From assembly GCF_002102255.1 (NCBI RefSeq), contig NZ_LQPH01000164.1, positions 112,616 through 176,615 of the forward strand: a stretch of 64,000 nt of DNA, read 5' to 3'. Source of the DNA: Mycobacterium nebraskense (lineage in GTDB: Bacteria; Actinomycetota; Actinomycetes; Mycobacteriales; Mycobacteriaceae). The notes beneath the pieces are model-generated. The model had not been told where the DNA came from. It saw nothing but the letters and a program-made list of their open reading frames with translations, and did not search any database. Each line of letters begins with the position of its first letter. The first letter of the stretch is position 1. A program made the translations under genes and the position numbers. This document shows positions 33,865 through 43,227 of the stretch, one piece after another.

Positions 33865-33887
33865 ACAGTACAGTGGCTACTGATACG
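33865..33887 (-). promoter_or_regulatory. cmtR operon promoter/operator
   Basis: On the minus strand, -10 TACTGT (33870-33865) ends 7 nt before the ATG. It lies within short dyads CAGTA...TACTG and CAGTGGCTACTG, probably the CmtR site. The exact operator boundary is a guess. Confidence 0.5.
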
Positions 33888-34524
33888 ACAGCAAGAGCTG
33901 AATTGTGTTTGGGTGAACGGACTCGGGCCGCGTGCCCAGCAGCGGTGGATCCGCGTGGCATCCCTAACCGCGAAGCGCGCGGTGTCGTTGTGGCGGTGAT
34001 GCAGTCGTGCGTGGCGCTGCGCAACGGCATTCCCCGCGGACGTGGCCTTTGAAGTCCCCACTGGTGGGCAAGTAGAGATCCCCTGTGGTGACCAGATGAG
34101 GGCCCCTCCCCCGTGTTCGTGTGTCGATCAGAAATTGCGACCCCGGTGGTGACGGTGAAGGGCGCCAACCGCTCATCGTCACCACCGGGGGACGCTTATT
34201 GAAGTCTGCGAGGCACCGCATGGATGTCGGCTCCGGTTGAATGCTGCGCAGTTTCTTCCGGAATCACCTGCTCAGTTTTCGACCGGAACCGACACATGGA
34301 CATCCTTTCTGCCAATCAACAAATCGGGTTCGACTGCCTGTCCTGTCTAGAATGGGTTCCTGCACAACAGAATCTGTTTGCCTCCCACCAGCGGCGATGA
34401 GCACGGGGCGTTCCTGCGGTGGCCCTCACGCACTACCAGACAGCAGACGTGCCAGAATGCGCCTGTCGATGTCCGGTACCTGGCTGCAGATGAAACCATG
34501 ACACCCGCAATTAGGGCATGGCGC
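33888..34524. other. Gene-free region with strong hairpin; possible IS21-type end remnant
   Basis: No supported gene. CCCCGGTGGTGACG (34141-34154) and its exact inverse (34177-34190) form a 14-bp stem with a 22-nt loop. The GTGGGCAAGTAGAGATCCCC-like sequence around 34064-34085 resembles the flanks of IS21-family elements. It may be a leftover insertion scar or a terminator. Confidence 0.35.
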
Positions 34525-35679
34525 TCATGAATACCTACGCAAACGCGGGTTGTCGAGCGCTTTATGGGCCAAGTCGGCAACCTCGTGTGCGCAGCCCCAG
34601 GAGAGGATGACGCCCGCGCCACCGTGGCCGTAGTTGTGCACAATCTGGGTGCCGGGTTCGGTCTCGAGCCGCACACCACCGGGGCGGAATGGTCGCAGTC
34701 CCACCCGCACCGGGTCGAGGTCATCGAGTTGGGCGCCCCGCAATTTGGGCAGGAACTCGGTGCAACGGTCAAGCATGCCGCGCAGCGGCGGATGGTTGGC
34801 CAGGTTGAGCTCGGTGTCGTAGTGTCCCGGTTCGACCAGTCCTCCCAGGAAGTGACGGTCGATTCCGCGCGGCACGATGAAGATCCCGTCCTTGGTATCA
34901 GTGTCAGTATTGGCTGCTACCACGTGGGCGGCGGTCACGCGTGAGGCGGAAGTGCCATCATCGACTATTCGCAGCAGAGCGCTCCGATGTGCTTCGATGG
35001 TCGGGTCATCAGCCAACTCACGGGCACCAAGGCCAGTACAGTTGACGATCACATCGGCACCGTAGTCGGCGCGTAGCCGCTGCTCGTGTTCGATGAGCGG
35101 CCCGTGGATGCGGAGTTGGACGGCCGTGACGCCGGCTAATTGGGCTTTATGGGTCAGCCAGTCCAGATACCAGTCGGGGTCGATGGTGAGCGTCAAATAC
35201 GAGTAGGCGTCTACCAAACCGGCATCCGGGTTGACACCATACGAGTCGATTAAGGCAGGGTCGCGCACAAATCCGCTCACAAACTGTTGAATCGCAACCA
35301 TTTTGGCGTGCTCGGCCGGATCGTCCTCGATCCGGGAGGAAAAGTAGAACACCGCCGGCCGCGCCGTTATCCGGGTGCCCGGGTCAGCAGCTAAGTGGGC
35401 GAAGCGGACATAGGAGCGCATCGCCCAGGCGGTGGCGCGGGCCGCCGCGGTCTGATTGTGGGAGCAATCGCCAAGCGGCGGCGGCCATTCCCACAGCACA
35501 CCCGCCACCGCGGCGACCGGGTCGATGCCGAAACGGTCGGCGACCACCACAACCCGCCAGTCGCGGCGCGCCAGCACCAGCGCGGTGGTCCATCCATTAA
35601 CTCCGGCCCCAATAACCAGGGCCCTCGGCTGGCTCAGCGAACGCATAACCGCTTCGGGGCGATAGGTACGGGCAGACAT
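34525..35679 (-). CDS. FAD-dependent D-amino-acid-oxidase-like protein
   Basis: 384 residues. N-terminal FAD Rossmann motif ALVIGAGVNGWTTALVLARR; VNCTGLGARELADDP mid-protein; C-terminal RPFRPGGVRLETEP and NYGHGGAGVILSWGCAHEVA, the pattern of D-amino-acid oxidase family enzymes, which oxidise D-amino acids to keto acids with H2O2. An AAAAGGAG ribosome site precedes ATG 35679 by 9 nt; the longer frame to 35784 is not needed. Substrate unknown. It stands alone among metal genes. Confidence 0.85.
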   Translation of the reverse strand: MSARTYRPEAVMRSLSQPRALVIGAGVNGWTTALVLARRDWRVVVVADRFGIDPVAAVAGVLWEWPPPLGDCSHNQTAAARATAWAMRSYVRFAHLAADPGTRITARPAVFYFSSRIEDDPAEHAKMVAIQQFVSGFVRDPALIDSYGVNPDAGLVDAYSYLTLTIDPDWYLDWLTHKAQLAGVTAVQLRIHGPLIEHEQRLRADYGADVIVNCTGLGARELADDPTIEAHRSALLRIVDDGTSASRVTAAHVVAANTDTDTKDGIFIVPRGIDRHFLGGLVEPGHYDTELNLANHPPLRGMLDRCTEFLPKLRGAQLDDLDPVRVGLRPFRPGGVRLETEPGTQIVHNYGHGGAGVILSWGCAHEVADLAHKALDNPRLRRYS

Positions 35680-36240
35680 CACACGTGAGGCTCCTTTTCG
35701 GAATCGAACGCCGCGCGATGGATGACGGCCAGCCGTGGCGTCAAGCACATGGCGTGGCGCTGAGCTTTGAGGCCGGTTGGGCATCGCTTCGCTGGCGCGT
35801 GTGGCGAACTGCGTTGTGACACAATCAAAGACCCGCTACTGGAGGCCGACGGCATCACGGAATCGGTGGCAGGCGAACTGAATAGGTTTCCAACGTGGTC
35901 ATCGCTGATCGCGGTGCCGAACGGTGGCGTGCTGTTGGGTTATATCGCGTGCTCCGAGTCTCGACTCGGGTTCGGCGGCGTGATACGGCATGAAATTCTC
36001 CTGATGACAGAAGCTGTGATCGAGGCACCACACTTTGAGAGGTCGCTTCGGCGATCTCAGTCGCGCCGATGATGTGTGTCCGCGCCGGTAGACGCATGGG
36101 TCAGCTGGATCGACGCTCTTATTCGAAGGTCACTCACTGTGCCGGCGGTTAGGCCCGGACTGCGGGACAATAGGTAACCGTCAACCAGGTATGTGGGCTA
36201 CCAGCAAATGCACAGCCTCGCGAAATTCGACGTTGACTAC
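35680..36240. other. Intergenic region, nothing supported
   Basis: An open frame at 35767-36072 has no ribosome site or recognisable family. No repeats or RNA genes seen. Confidence 0.3.
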
Positions 36241-36636
36241 TCAGCGTCGCGCGACACAGAGCCGCGTCAAGACGACTTGACCGGTGCCGGGCGCGGAGGA
36301 CCCACGAGGGGGGCCCCGCCTAGTTTGCCGTACGGCACCGATCCAGGAGCCAAGGAACGCCGCCGCCAGCGTCCCGAGCGCCAGAAAGCCAGGCGCCCAG
36401 GGCGATAGAACCGCGCCCGTCGACAGCTCAAAACACCACGGTGATAACCTGTGCTCGCCGTGCGTGTGATCGGCATTAACCGCACTACTGACGGGAGTGA
36501 CGACCGCATGGGCCGCATCAGGTGCGCCATTTAAGTGCCACGCATCTTCGTCGACACCGCAACCAACCAGCCAGACCAAGGCCGCGGTGACGATAATCAA
36601 TCGCACCAGCGGCTGTCGATTTAGATCGCTGCGCAC
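36241..36636 (-). CDS. LpqS-like membrane/lipoprotein-type protein, copy 1
   Basis: 131 residues from GTG 36636. An N-terminal hydrophobic segment (LIIVTAALVWLVGCGVDEDA) contains LVGC, a possible lipobox. NADHTHGEHRLSPWC is a His-rich metal-type motif. A second hydrophobic helix (GFLALGTLAAAFLGSWIGAV) is followed by RRGPPRG and the signature end VVLTRLCVARR, shared with LpqS (Rv0847), a copper-responsive lipoprotein. A TACATT -10 lies 10 nt before the start. Three more copies are at 38191, 49025 and 52373. Metal role is inferred from family and neighbours. Confidence 0.7.
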   Translation of the reverse strand: MRSDLNRQPLVRLIIVTAALVWLVGCGVDEDAWHLNGAPDAAHAVVTPVSSAVNADHTHGEHRLSPWCFELSTGAVLSPWAPGFLALGTLAAAFLGSWIGAVRQTRRGPPRGSSAPGTGQVVLTRLCVARR

Positions 36637-36807
36637 AGTGCCGTCCAATGTAGCAGCCGATCGAGCCCCGGTGAACATACGCGGTGGGTGTACGAGCAGG
36701 CGCTAATGGCCACCGCCGTGGAAATGTCAGTGTGATTCGGTCCGTTCTTCCATTGCCTTTCTATGCGAGTTGGTGCAGCGGACCCGATCGCCATCGTGTA
36801 CGTCGCT

Positions 36808-37107
36808 ATGCTCGTCGACATGTCGTCCATCAATCGTGACGTGGATGTCGACCCTCCACCGGATGCGGTGCAGGTCGAACAGTGGGAGGGACCGGCGGGA
36901 AACCGTTTCCGCTTTTTCAAGGGCACCCACCGCGGATCACGGGTTTCCCTCGTTATCATGGGATTTCAGCTCGCCGATGGGCGCGTGGAGAAGCGAGTGG
37001 TTCATCTCGATGGAAGTCACGTGGACCTGACCGTGCCGGATATCGATGCATTGATCATCAACCTCGCTGCTGCCCGGGAAGAGATTCTCCGCTTAGAATC
37101 TGCTTAG
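36808..37107 (+). CDS. Hypothetical protein
   Basis: 99 residues (MLVDMSSINRDVDVDPPPDA...), not recognised. It looks like a small soluble beta-rich domain: VEQWEGPAGNRFRFFKGTHR, then SRVSLVIMGFQLADGRVEKR and a C-terminal helix (DALIINLAAAREEILRLESA). Start may be 36808 or 36820. Codon use and alternating hydrophobicity look like a real gene. It faces away from the LpqS-like gene. Confidence 0.5.
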   Translation: MLVDMSSINRDVDVDPPPDAVQVEQWEGPAGNRFRFFKGTHRGSRVSLVIMGFQLADGRVEKRVVHLDGSHVDLTVPDIDALIINLAAAREEILRLESA

Positions 37108-37739
37108 CTGGCGTCAAGACGGCTCGCTGTCAACCTGGTCGCGACTAGACAACGAACATGCGGCACGCGGGCAAAACCCTGCCGCGAGAAGCGCCAGCGC
37201 GTACAGCTTGGAGCCTGTCTTTTTTTGGGTCATAGCAGCGGGGCGACGAAGTGGGAGGCAGCCGACGGTCTGAGGACGGCGGTGATGGTTGTCAAGCGAC
37301 CCGGACAAGGCAAGAGGTAATAAGTTCATCGGTCGGCACAATGCCCGAAAGCCAGGTGCTAGCCAAGGTACGCGGAATTGTCGGGGTCATCCGCGCGCTT
37401 CACCAGGGACAGCACCAGGATGGTCTGCGATTGCCCTTTGGCCAGTCGGGCGCACACGATATGAGCCATCGTTATCGACGTATTGGCGTCGGTGACGGAG
37501 TCCACGACGCGTGATTGAAGGCGAAAGTTCGATCGGCCGTGTGCAGCCGCCACTTGCGTGGGATCGCTACGCCGGCCTGCAGTCGCCTCGGGTTGCTGGT
37601 TGCATGGGACTCGCATTTGGAGTACACCCGGTCGGGTGGACGTCATCGCGCCCGATAAATGCCAGCGCGATCACCTCGAGCAACGTCTGTTCGGAAAGAG
37701 TATTGCGCTGCATATGGGCTAGCGGACATCGATTTTCGT
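37108..37739. other. Degenerate region
   Basis: No intact gene. Minus-strand frames such as DSVTDANTSITMAHIVCARL look like decayed coding DNA but no family is recognised. Confidence 0.3.
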
Positions 37740-38100
37740 TATCCGCTGGTTGAGGCGGCGATCCGCTCGACCGAACCGCGCCGGCGCATCCGCGCCTTGT
37801 CTTCGGGTGGCAATTCATCGCGGACTGCTATGGCGGCCTGGATAACTCCGACACGTTGCCGAAGTACGAGCGTCAAGGCGGGCGACGTCGTCAGTCAAAC
37901 GGACTGGTGCGATCCAGCCGGACTTACCCGTTGTCTCACCGAGCCACCCAGTCGCACGAGCCAGTGCGTGGCTGCGACCAGTGACCACGTCCTCGCCGGA
38001 ACGGATGCCGACCGCGGTGGCAGTCAGGATGGCATGCTCTGCGGTCGGCGCAGTGACAGTGCCGCCGCTGGGGGGGATCGAAGGCCCGGTGCGCGCCGGA
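37740..38100 (-). pseudogene. Relic of a CtpG-like P-type ATPase
   Basis: On the minus strand, decayed pieces align in order with CtpG: AEHAILTATAV (CtpG SEHPLAAAVL), then SGWIAPVRLTDDVARL (PGWIDAADLADHVTHM), and in another frame AAIAVRDELPPEDKARM (GAIAVRDELRPEA...PEDKARL). Frameshifts and an internal deletion break it. It is a second copy of the pump lost by decay. Confidence 0.6.
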
Positions 38101-38190
38101 TCAGGGCGACTGCGAGCGGGTTACAAAAAGGACACCAACGTTGCAGCATCGGACCTCGGCGTTGGAGAGGCTGCTACATTTGACGGCATT

Positions 38191-38601
38191 GTGCGCACCA
38201 ACCTACTTCGACGGCCATTGCTGGGATGGGCCATTGCCATCGCAGCGGCAGTTTGGCTGCTGGGCGGCACCGCTACGCACGCGTGGCATGCGGCTATCAC
38301 GGTTGATTCGGCCCATGGGTGGGCCAGCGCGGCTAGTGGTCCATTGGCCGTTAATGCAGATCACACGCATTGCGGTACGGGGTTGTCGCCGTGGTGTCCC
38401 GAGTCGGCGGCAGTGGCCGACCTATCCCGCTCGGCGAGTCCACTTCTTATCCTGGGGGTTCTCGGGGCGGTAGCGACCAGCAGTGTTTCGCGCTTCGGCT
38501 TGGACCGCGCCCAGCAGACCTTGCGGGGTCCGCCGCGCGGGCCCGCCATACCCATCACCGGTCACGACCTGTTGACACGGTTGTGCCTCGCACGGCGCTG
38601 A
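38191..38601 (+). CDS. LpqS-like protein, copy 2
   Basis: 136 residues from GTG 38191, 10 nt after a TACATT -10 whose surroundings (GCTGCTACATTTGACGGCAT) nearly equal those of copy 1. Hydrophobic N-terminus (LGWAIAIAAAVWLLGGTATH), NADHTHCGTGLSPWC, a second hydrophobic segment, then LRGPPRGPAIPITGHDLLTR and LCLARR. The cysteine of LVGC in copy 1 is absent here, so lipidation is not supported. Family role: copper-linked LpqS relatives. Same promoter as copy 1 suggests shared regulation. Confidence 0.7.
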   Translation: MRTNLLRRPLLGWAIAIAAAVWLLGGTATHAWHAAITVDSAHGWASAASGPLAVNADHTHCGTGLSPWCPESAAVADLSRSASPLLILGVLGAVATSSVSRFGLDRAQQTLRGPPRGPAIPITGHDLLTRLCLARR

Positions 38602-38850
38602 TGTATCGGCGTCAGATCGTTCGACGCTGAACCTCTCCGGTGCCGTGCCCGTTCAGCGGTTGCGCGGTATCGCCGGAATCGGTCGCCGACGTGCAAACAC
38701 GTTGAGTCCCGCTCGAATTGGACTGCGTCGAGTCATCTGACATGCGCCCTTACTGCGCAGCTGTGTAATCGGCCGCGCTGAAATCACTGAAGCGACCCGG
38801 CCAGGGGTGTAGCGCTTCGCTGAAAAGCCTATCTCGTTCAGGAGAACTCA

Positions 38851-39024
38851 ATGACTTATCACGCCGTCGAACCCGCATCGTCAACCGCAGCTCGCCTTAT
38901 GAATACGGCCCCCCTACGGGGTTCATATTCGAACCACCGAGCAGCTTCACGTGTGCGGGTGGTTCTCGGTGCTGCCAGCATCCCCGCACAAGTGATCGCC
39001 ACTGCTAGAACTGCAGACCGCTGA
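38851..39024 (+). CDS. Small ORF upstream of PPE gene
   Basis: 57 residues (MTYHAVEPASSTAARLMNTA ... PAQVIATARTADR). A good ribosome site (AGGAGA, 5 nt spacing) precedes the ATG. It occupies the place where a PE gene normally precedes PPE, ending 20 nt before the PPE start, but does not read as PE. An imperfect dyad (TATGAA...TTCATA, 38898-38927) and a GAACCACC/GGTGGTTC hairpin (38931-38965) lie inside it. Could be a leader peptide. Confidence 0.45.
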   Translation: MTYHAVEPASSTAARLMNTAPLRGSYSNHRAASRVRVVLGAASIPAQVIATARTADR

Positions 39025-39044
39025 AGCTTGCCGGGGACTGTGAC

Positions 39045-40106
39045 ATGGATTTTGGAGCGTTAGCACCGGAGATCAATTCCGCCAAACTGTATCTGGGTCC
39101 GGGTACGGGAACGATGTTGGTCGCGGCCGGCGCGTGGGACGTGCTTGCCGACGCACTGCATTCGGCAGCTGCCTCTGTCGGGGCGGTGATTTCTGGGCTG
39201 GCTGATGATTGCTGGCGTGGTCCGGCGTCGGCGTCGATGGAGGACGCGACCGCGCCCTACCTCACATGGTTGATCAGCACTGCGGCTCAGGCGGAACACA
39301 CGGCGACCCGGGCCCGCACGGCAGCGATTGCCTACGAAACGGCACTGGCAACGACCGTTTCACCGCAGGTGATTGCCGCCAACCGCCGCCGCTTGACCTC
39401 GCTGCTGAGAACAAACGTCCTGGGTCAGAACGCACCGGATATCGCAGTCACCGAGGCTCATTATGGCCAGATGTGGGCGCAGAATGCCGATGCGATGTAC
39501 CGGTATGCGCGCAGCTCGGCCCTCGCCGCGCAGCTCGAGGCGTTCGTTGCTCCTCGGGTCGGATTACCGGCCGCCGCGAGGCAAGGCTGCGCCGACGGCG
39601 AGTCGTCATCGATGACCATGTCAGCCATGGTTGGCGCCGATTCGCGTGTGCTCTGCGCCGTGCCTGGCGTGCTGGAGCAGCTCGCATCGCCAGCCGGCTC
39701 GTCGGCGGCGAGCCCGGATTCCGCGACGGTGAGCTTTGCTACGGATCAAACGGATTCCTCAGGACCGGGCGCGGCCTGCACGGCGTTGTCATCACTGGTC
39801 TCGCGAGTGATGACGGCGCTAGCCGGAAGTGCGGCGTTGGAGGGCTCGCAGACTAAGGGCCGACCGGTGTCGGTGCGGGCATGGTTCGCTGGCTCCCATG
39901 CGGGCGGGAGGCACCGACTGAGCCGGCGCGGCGATCGTGGCGAGATAACCACCACGAACGCCGGGGCAGCGGCCATTGCGGGGAAGTTGTCGGTACCGCA
40001 GACGTGGCATTCCACCGCGATGCCAGGGCGCGCTGAGACCGGTTGTGGAGCAACGAAATTCATCCTCCCCAGCGAGGTACCCGCCGTGACCGGGCGCTGG
40101 AGCTAG
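39045..40106 (+). CDS. PPE family protein
   Basis: 353 residues. MDFGALAPEINSAKLYLGPG is the PPE N-terminus; the 180-residue helical domain includes WRGPASASMEDATAPYLTWL and NVLGQNAPDIAVTEAHYGQM, typical of PPE-SVP members, which have a shortened SVPQTW near the C-terminus (KLSVPQTWHSTAM here). PPE proteins are type VII secretion substrates, normally paired with PE; no PE is adjacent. The C-terminal part is shorter and less repetitive than usual. Surrounded by metal genes. Confidence 0.9.
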   Translation: MDFGALAPEINSAKLYLGPGTGTMLVAAGAWDVLADALHSAAASVGAVISGLADDCWRGPASASMEDATAPYLTWLISTAAQAEHTATRARTAAIAYETALATTVSPQVIAANRRRLTSLLRTNVLGQNAPDIAVTEAHYGQMWAQNADAMYRYARSSALAAQLEAFVAPRVGLPAAARQGCADGESSSMTMSAMVGADSRVLCAVPGVLEQLASPAGSSAASPDSATVSFATDQTDSSGPGAACTALSSLVSRVMTALAGSAALEGSQTKGRPVSVRAWFAGSHAGGRHRLSRRGDRGEITTTNAGAAAIAGKLSVPQTWHSTAMPGRAETGCGATKFILPSEVPAVTGRWS

Positions 40107-40338
40107 CCATGGCCAATCATCCGCAAACCGCGATCCCGAACCCCGTCATGTCGTGGGTTGCCCATTTGCGACGAAAACCGGATACCGCAGCCGGTTTTCA
40201 GGCGTTGGACGGTCGTAAAAACCTCAGGTGGTGCACTGGCATCAGCTGCGTAAGACCTGCCCCGAAGGCGTCGGCAACCCCAAGGATCCGCATTCTGGCG
40301 CCACCCAACGCGCTCAGCGTGCGCATCGGGCGGGCGTT

Positions 40339-41040
40339 ATGACACAGAGTGAATCGGCACGGGGGCCCATGACTACGGAACCGAGCGGTTGCGCCACAAC
40401 GACTATCGTCGCGGCGGCCACGACACGTTTTCGCGACGCACAGTGGCACCGGGCCGCCCGGTCGGCGCGATGGCTAGCGTTGGTCAGCTTGGTGCTTGTA
40501 GTCGTCGATGGGGGGGTCGCGCTGTGGCAGGGCGTGTCAGTAGGTTCTATCGCACTGAGCGCGTGGGCGCTGGGCAGCGCGCCTGAGGCGATGGCCAGCC
40601 TCATCGTGATCTGGCGGTTCAGCGGCTGGCGCACCCTATCCGACACGGCCGAACTGCGCGCCCAACGCGGCGTGGCGGTGTCGTTTTGGCTCAGCGCCCC
40701 CTACATCACCGCAGAATCCGTGCATCACCTGCTGCGGGAGCACGTAGCACACGCCTCGGTAATCGGTCTCGTGGTGGCCGTAGCCGCAGTGGTGCAGATG
40801 CCGCTGCTGGGACGCGCGCAGCACAAACTCGGCGCGGCGTTGGGATCTGCCGCCACGATCGGCAAAGGCATGCAAAATTACTTGTGCGCCGCGCAGGCGG
40901 CCGGGGTTTTGCTGGGTTTGGCAGCCACCTTCCTATGGCGCGGCGGGTGGTGGTTAGATCCCGCCGTCGGGCTGGGTATCGCCGGGATCGCGGTTTGGCA
41001 AGGTGCCCGGTCGTGGCGCGGTGAGGCGTGCGGATGCTGA
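40339..41040 (+). CDS. CDF-like cation transporter family membrane protein
   Basis: 233 residues with about six membrane segments (e.g. WLALVSLVLVVVDGGVALWQ; SIALSAWALGSAPEAMASLI; ASVIGLVVAVAAVVQMPLLG; GVLLGLAATFLWRGGWWLDP). The second segment pair follows the cation-diffusion-facilitator plan, where SxxLLAxxxDSxxE is used; here the acidic site is weak (GSAPEAM). Later GKGMQNYLCAAQAAGVLLGL and WLDPAVGLGIAGIAVWQG match the CDF-like fold. Starts at 40339 or 40369. Substrate probably a divalent metal or none; it precedes the ZitA-type gene by 98 nt. Confidence 0.65.
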   Translation: MTQSESARGPMTTEPSGCATTTIVAAATTRFRDAQWHRAARSARWLALVSLVLVVVDGGVALWQGVSVGSIALSAWALGSAPEAMASLIVIWRFSGWRTLSDTAELRAQRGVAVSFWLSAPYITAESVHHLLREHVAHASVIGLVVAVAAVVQMPLLGRAQHKLGAALGSAATIGKGMQNYLCAAQAAGVLLGLAATFLWRGGWWLDPAVGLGIAGIAVWQGARSWRGEACGC

Positions 41041-41138
41041 GACACAACGCGGGTGAACACTGCCGGAACACTCGACCGCACTCTTGCTCATATCAGGATG
41101 TACGCATACGTTACGGTCATGAGTCGGGTAATGGGGGC

Positions 41139-42107
41139 ATGACGATGAGCGGAGGCCACAGCCACACACACGGCAACACCTCGGCAGATTCCGACCGGCG
41201 GTGGCTCGCTGGCGCGTTCGCGGTCATCGCGACGTTCATGCTGGGCGAAGTGGCGGTAGGTGTCGTGGCGGGCTCATTGGCGTTGCTCTCCGACGCGGCG
41301 CACATGCTCACCGATGCCGCCTCGATCGCGCTGGCGCTGTGGGCCATTAGGTTGGCTGCGCGTCCGGCGGCGGGGAGGATGACCTACGGGTGGCGGCGGG
41401 TGGAGATCTTGTCTGCGCAGGCCAACGGCGTCACCTTGCTTGTGCTGGCGGGCTGGCTGGGCTATGAGGCGATCAAGCGACTGGTTCACCCGCCCCAGGT
41501 CACCGGCACGCTGGTGCTGGTCACCGCGCTGGTTGGTGTGGTTGTCAACGTGGCTGCGACGTGGATGATCAGCCGGGCAAACCGGTCCAGCCTCAACGTG
41601 GAAGGCGCATTTCAGCACATCCTCAACGATCTATTTGCCTTTATCGCGACTGCTGTGGCCGGGGTGGTGATTGTGTTCACCGGGTTCGGGCGGGCGGACG
41701 CGATCGCCACGTTGGTCGTGGTGGCGCTGATGATCCGGGCTGGCGTCGGTTTAGTGCGCGCGGCGAGCCTCGTTTTCCTCGAGGCCGCGCCCAGCGGGAT
41801 TGAACCAGACGTCATCGGTCAGGCGATGGCCGACCATGACTCGGTCGTTGAAGTCCACGACCTGCACGTCTGGGAAATCACCTCGGGCACACCTGCTCTG
41901 TCAGCACACGTGATTGTCGCTGCGGACCACGACTGCCACGCCACCCGAAATGACCTGGCGCAGTTGCTGGCTCACGAACATGGCATCTCCCACACCACAC
42001 TGCAGCTCGACCACGAAATATCCGAGATCGGCGATCGTGGCATGGGAGCAGCGTGCGCCCCTTGCGACGACCCGCACGGCCCAACCCACCGCGCTGTCGG
42101 CACATAA
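41139..42107 (+). CDS. ZitA/CzcD-type CDF zinc/cobalt efflux transporter, copy 1
   Basis: 322 residues from ATG 41139 (GGGGGC upstream). N-terminal His cluster GGHSHTHGN; HxxxD sites in SLALLSDAAHMLTDAASIAL and LNVEGAFQHILNDLFAFIAT; six membrane helices; cytoplasmic C-terminal domain with VVEVHDLHVWEITSG. This is a proton/zinc antiporter type. Unlike the second copy at 47841 it ends with CAPCDDPHGPTH, a Cys/His tail. The AT-containing stretch at 41091-41130 probably holds an ArsR-type operator, not resolved by eye. Confidence 0.88.
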   Translation: MTMSGGHSHTHGNTSADSDRRWLAGAFAVIATFMLGEVAVGVVAGSLALLSDAAHMLTDAASIALALWAIRLAARPAAGRMTYGWRRVEILSAQANGVTLLVLAGWLGYEAIKRLVHPPQVTGTLVLVTALVGVVVNVAATWMISRANRSSLNVEGAFQHILNDLFAFIATAVAGVVIVFTGFGRADAIATLVVVALMIRAGVGLVRAASLVFLEAAPSGIEPDVIGQAMADHDSVVEVHDLHVWEITSGTPALSAHVIVAADHDCHATRNDLAQLLAHEHGISHTTLQLDHEISEIGDRGMGAACAPCDDPHGPTHRAVGT

Positions 42108-42320
42108 CGCACGACCAGACGGCACAACGCAGCCGGAACCCTTACCAGCGCGCAGATCGGCCGACGCGAAGCTGCCGGAACAGCGGTTGTGCGCCACTCG
42201 CAAAGCCACGGTGAAGCGCCGATGCCGCTGGATTGGCCTTGCAGAGCATCCAGAAGCACCCGCGCAACTGCGGACGCATCGACTTGCAGCAACAACAAAA
42301 TGGGGAGGACGGTCATTTCA

Positions 42321-43202
42321 ATGGACGATAACGAGATCGAAGACAAGAATCGCCGCCGCCAGTGCCGGAGCTGTGCGAGCCAAACCATTTCGCGATCACG
42401 GCTTACGGTGACCGTGCACCACTGCGCGGACTGCGGCGAGCTGCGGACCCTGGACTGGGCTGAACCTGACCCGCTGATCGACCCGGACCCTGGACGGGAC
42501 CAGCATGCGACGCAAGCGCCTGCACGTGGTGCCACCATCACCTCTGAAACCCGGTTGTCCTGGGTGCTGGCGGCGCTGGCGGGATTGATCGGAGCGGCGG
42601 CATTTACCCACTCGGCCGGTTATTTCGTCACGTTCATGACGGGCAACAGCGAGCGTGCCGTCTTGGGGTTCTTTCGCGATGAGCAATGGCTGTCCATCGC
42701 CGCGGCTCTGGTATTGGCGTCGTTCGTCGCGGGCGTGGTGGCAGCTTCGCTGTGTCGACGACATTTCTGGCTGGACCATCCCCACGGCCCCACCGTGCTC
42801 ACCGCGCTGTCGCTTCTGGTGGCTGCCGGCGTGGATATCGCCATCGACGGATGGTCGACCAGCCAGGTCTCGTTCGTGCCCGTGCTGTTCGTCGCCTTTG
42901 GCATCGGTGCCTTAAACACCTCCTTCGTCAAGAGCGGAGAGGTATCGATACCACTGAGCTACGTCACCGGCACGCTGGTCAAGATGGGCCAGGGTATCGA
43001 ACGTCACATCAGCGGGGGCGCCGCGACGGAGTGGCTCGGATACTTCCTGCTGTGGTCGGCCTTTGTCACCGGCGCTGTCATCGGCGGCTGCATCAGCTTG
43101 GTCGTCAGCGGGTCCCAGATGCTGGCGATCGCAGCACTTGTGTGCACAATCACCAGCGGTTACACCCATTTCCACACCGACCGTCGCGCCCTGCGCGAAT
43201 AG
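42321..43202 (+). CDS. DUF1275 membrane protein with N-terminal zinc ribbon
   Basis: 293 residues. Residues about 14-40 carry CRSCAS and CADCGELRTLDW, a zinc ribbon not usual for this family. From LSWVLAALAGLIGAAAFTHS onward it is a DUF1275 (YoaK) protein with five to six membrane helices, including GYFVTFMTGNSERA, VPVLFVAFGIGALNTSFVKS and SYVTGTLVKMGQG. Function of DUF1275 is unknown. A GGAGG lies 13 nt before ATG 42321. A broken second copy is at 60432-61033. It sits among CDF genes, so a metal link is suspected. Confidence 0.75.
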   Translation: MDDNEIEDKNRRRQCRSCASQTISRSRLTVTVHHCADCGELRTLDWAEPDPLIDPDPGRDQHATQAPARGATITSETRLSWVLAALAGLIGAAAFTHSAGYFVTFMTGNSERAVLGFFRDEQWLSIAAALVLASFVAGVVAASLCRRHFWLDHPHGPTVLTALSLLVAAGVDIAIDGWSTSQVSFVPVLFVAFGIGALNTSFVKSGEVSIPLSYVTGTLVKMGQGIERHISGGAATEWLGYFLLWSAFVTGAVIGGCISLVVSGSQMLAIAALVCTITSGYTHFHTDRRALRE

Positions 43203-43227
43203 ACCACCGCGAGGTGCATGCGCCGAC

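Noticed and set aside
35767..36072. Open frame LLEADGITESVAGELNRFP
   Set aside because: Reads somewhat protein-like but has no start signal, conserved motif or operon context.
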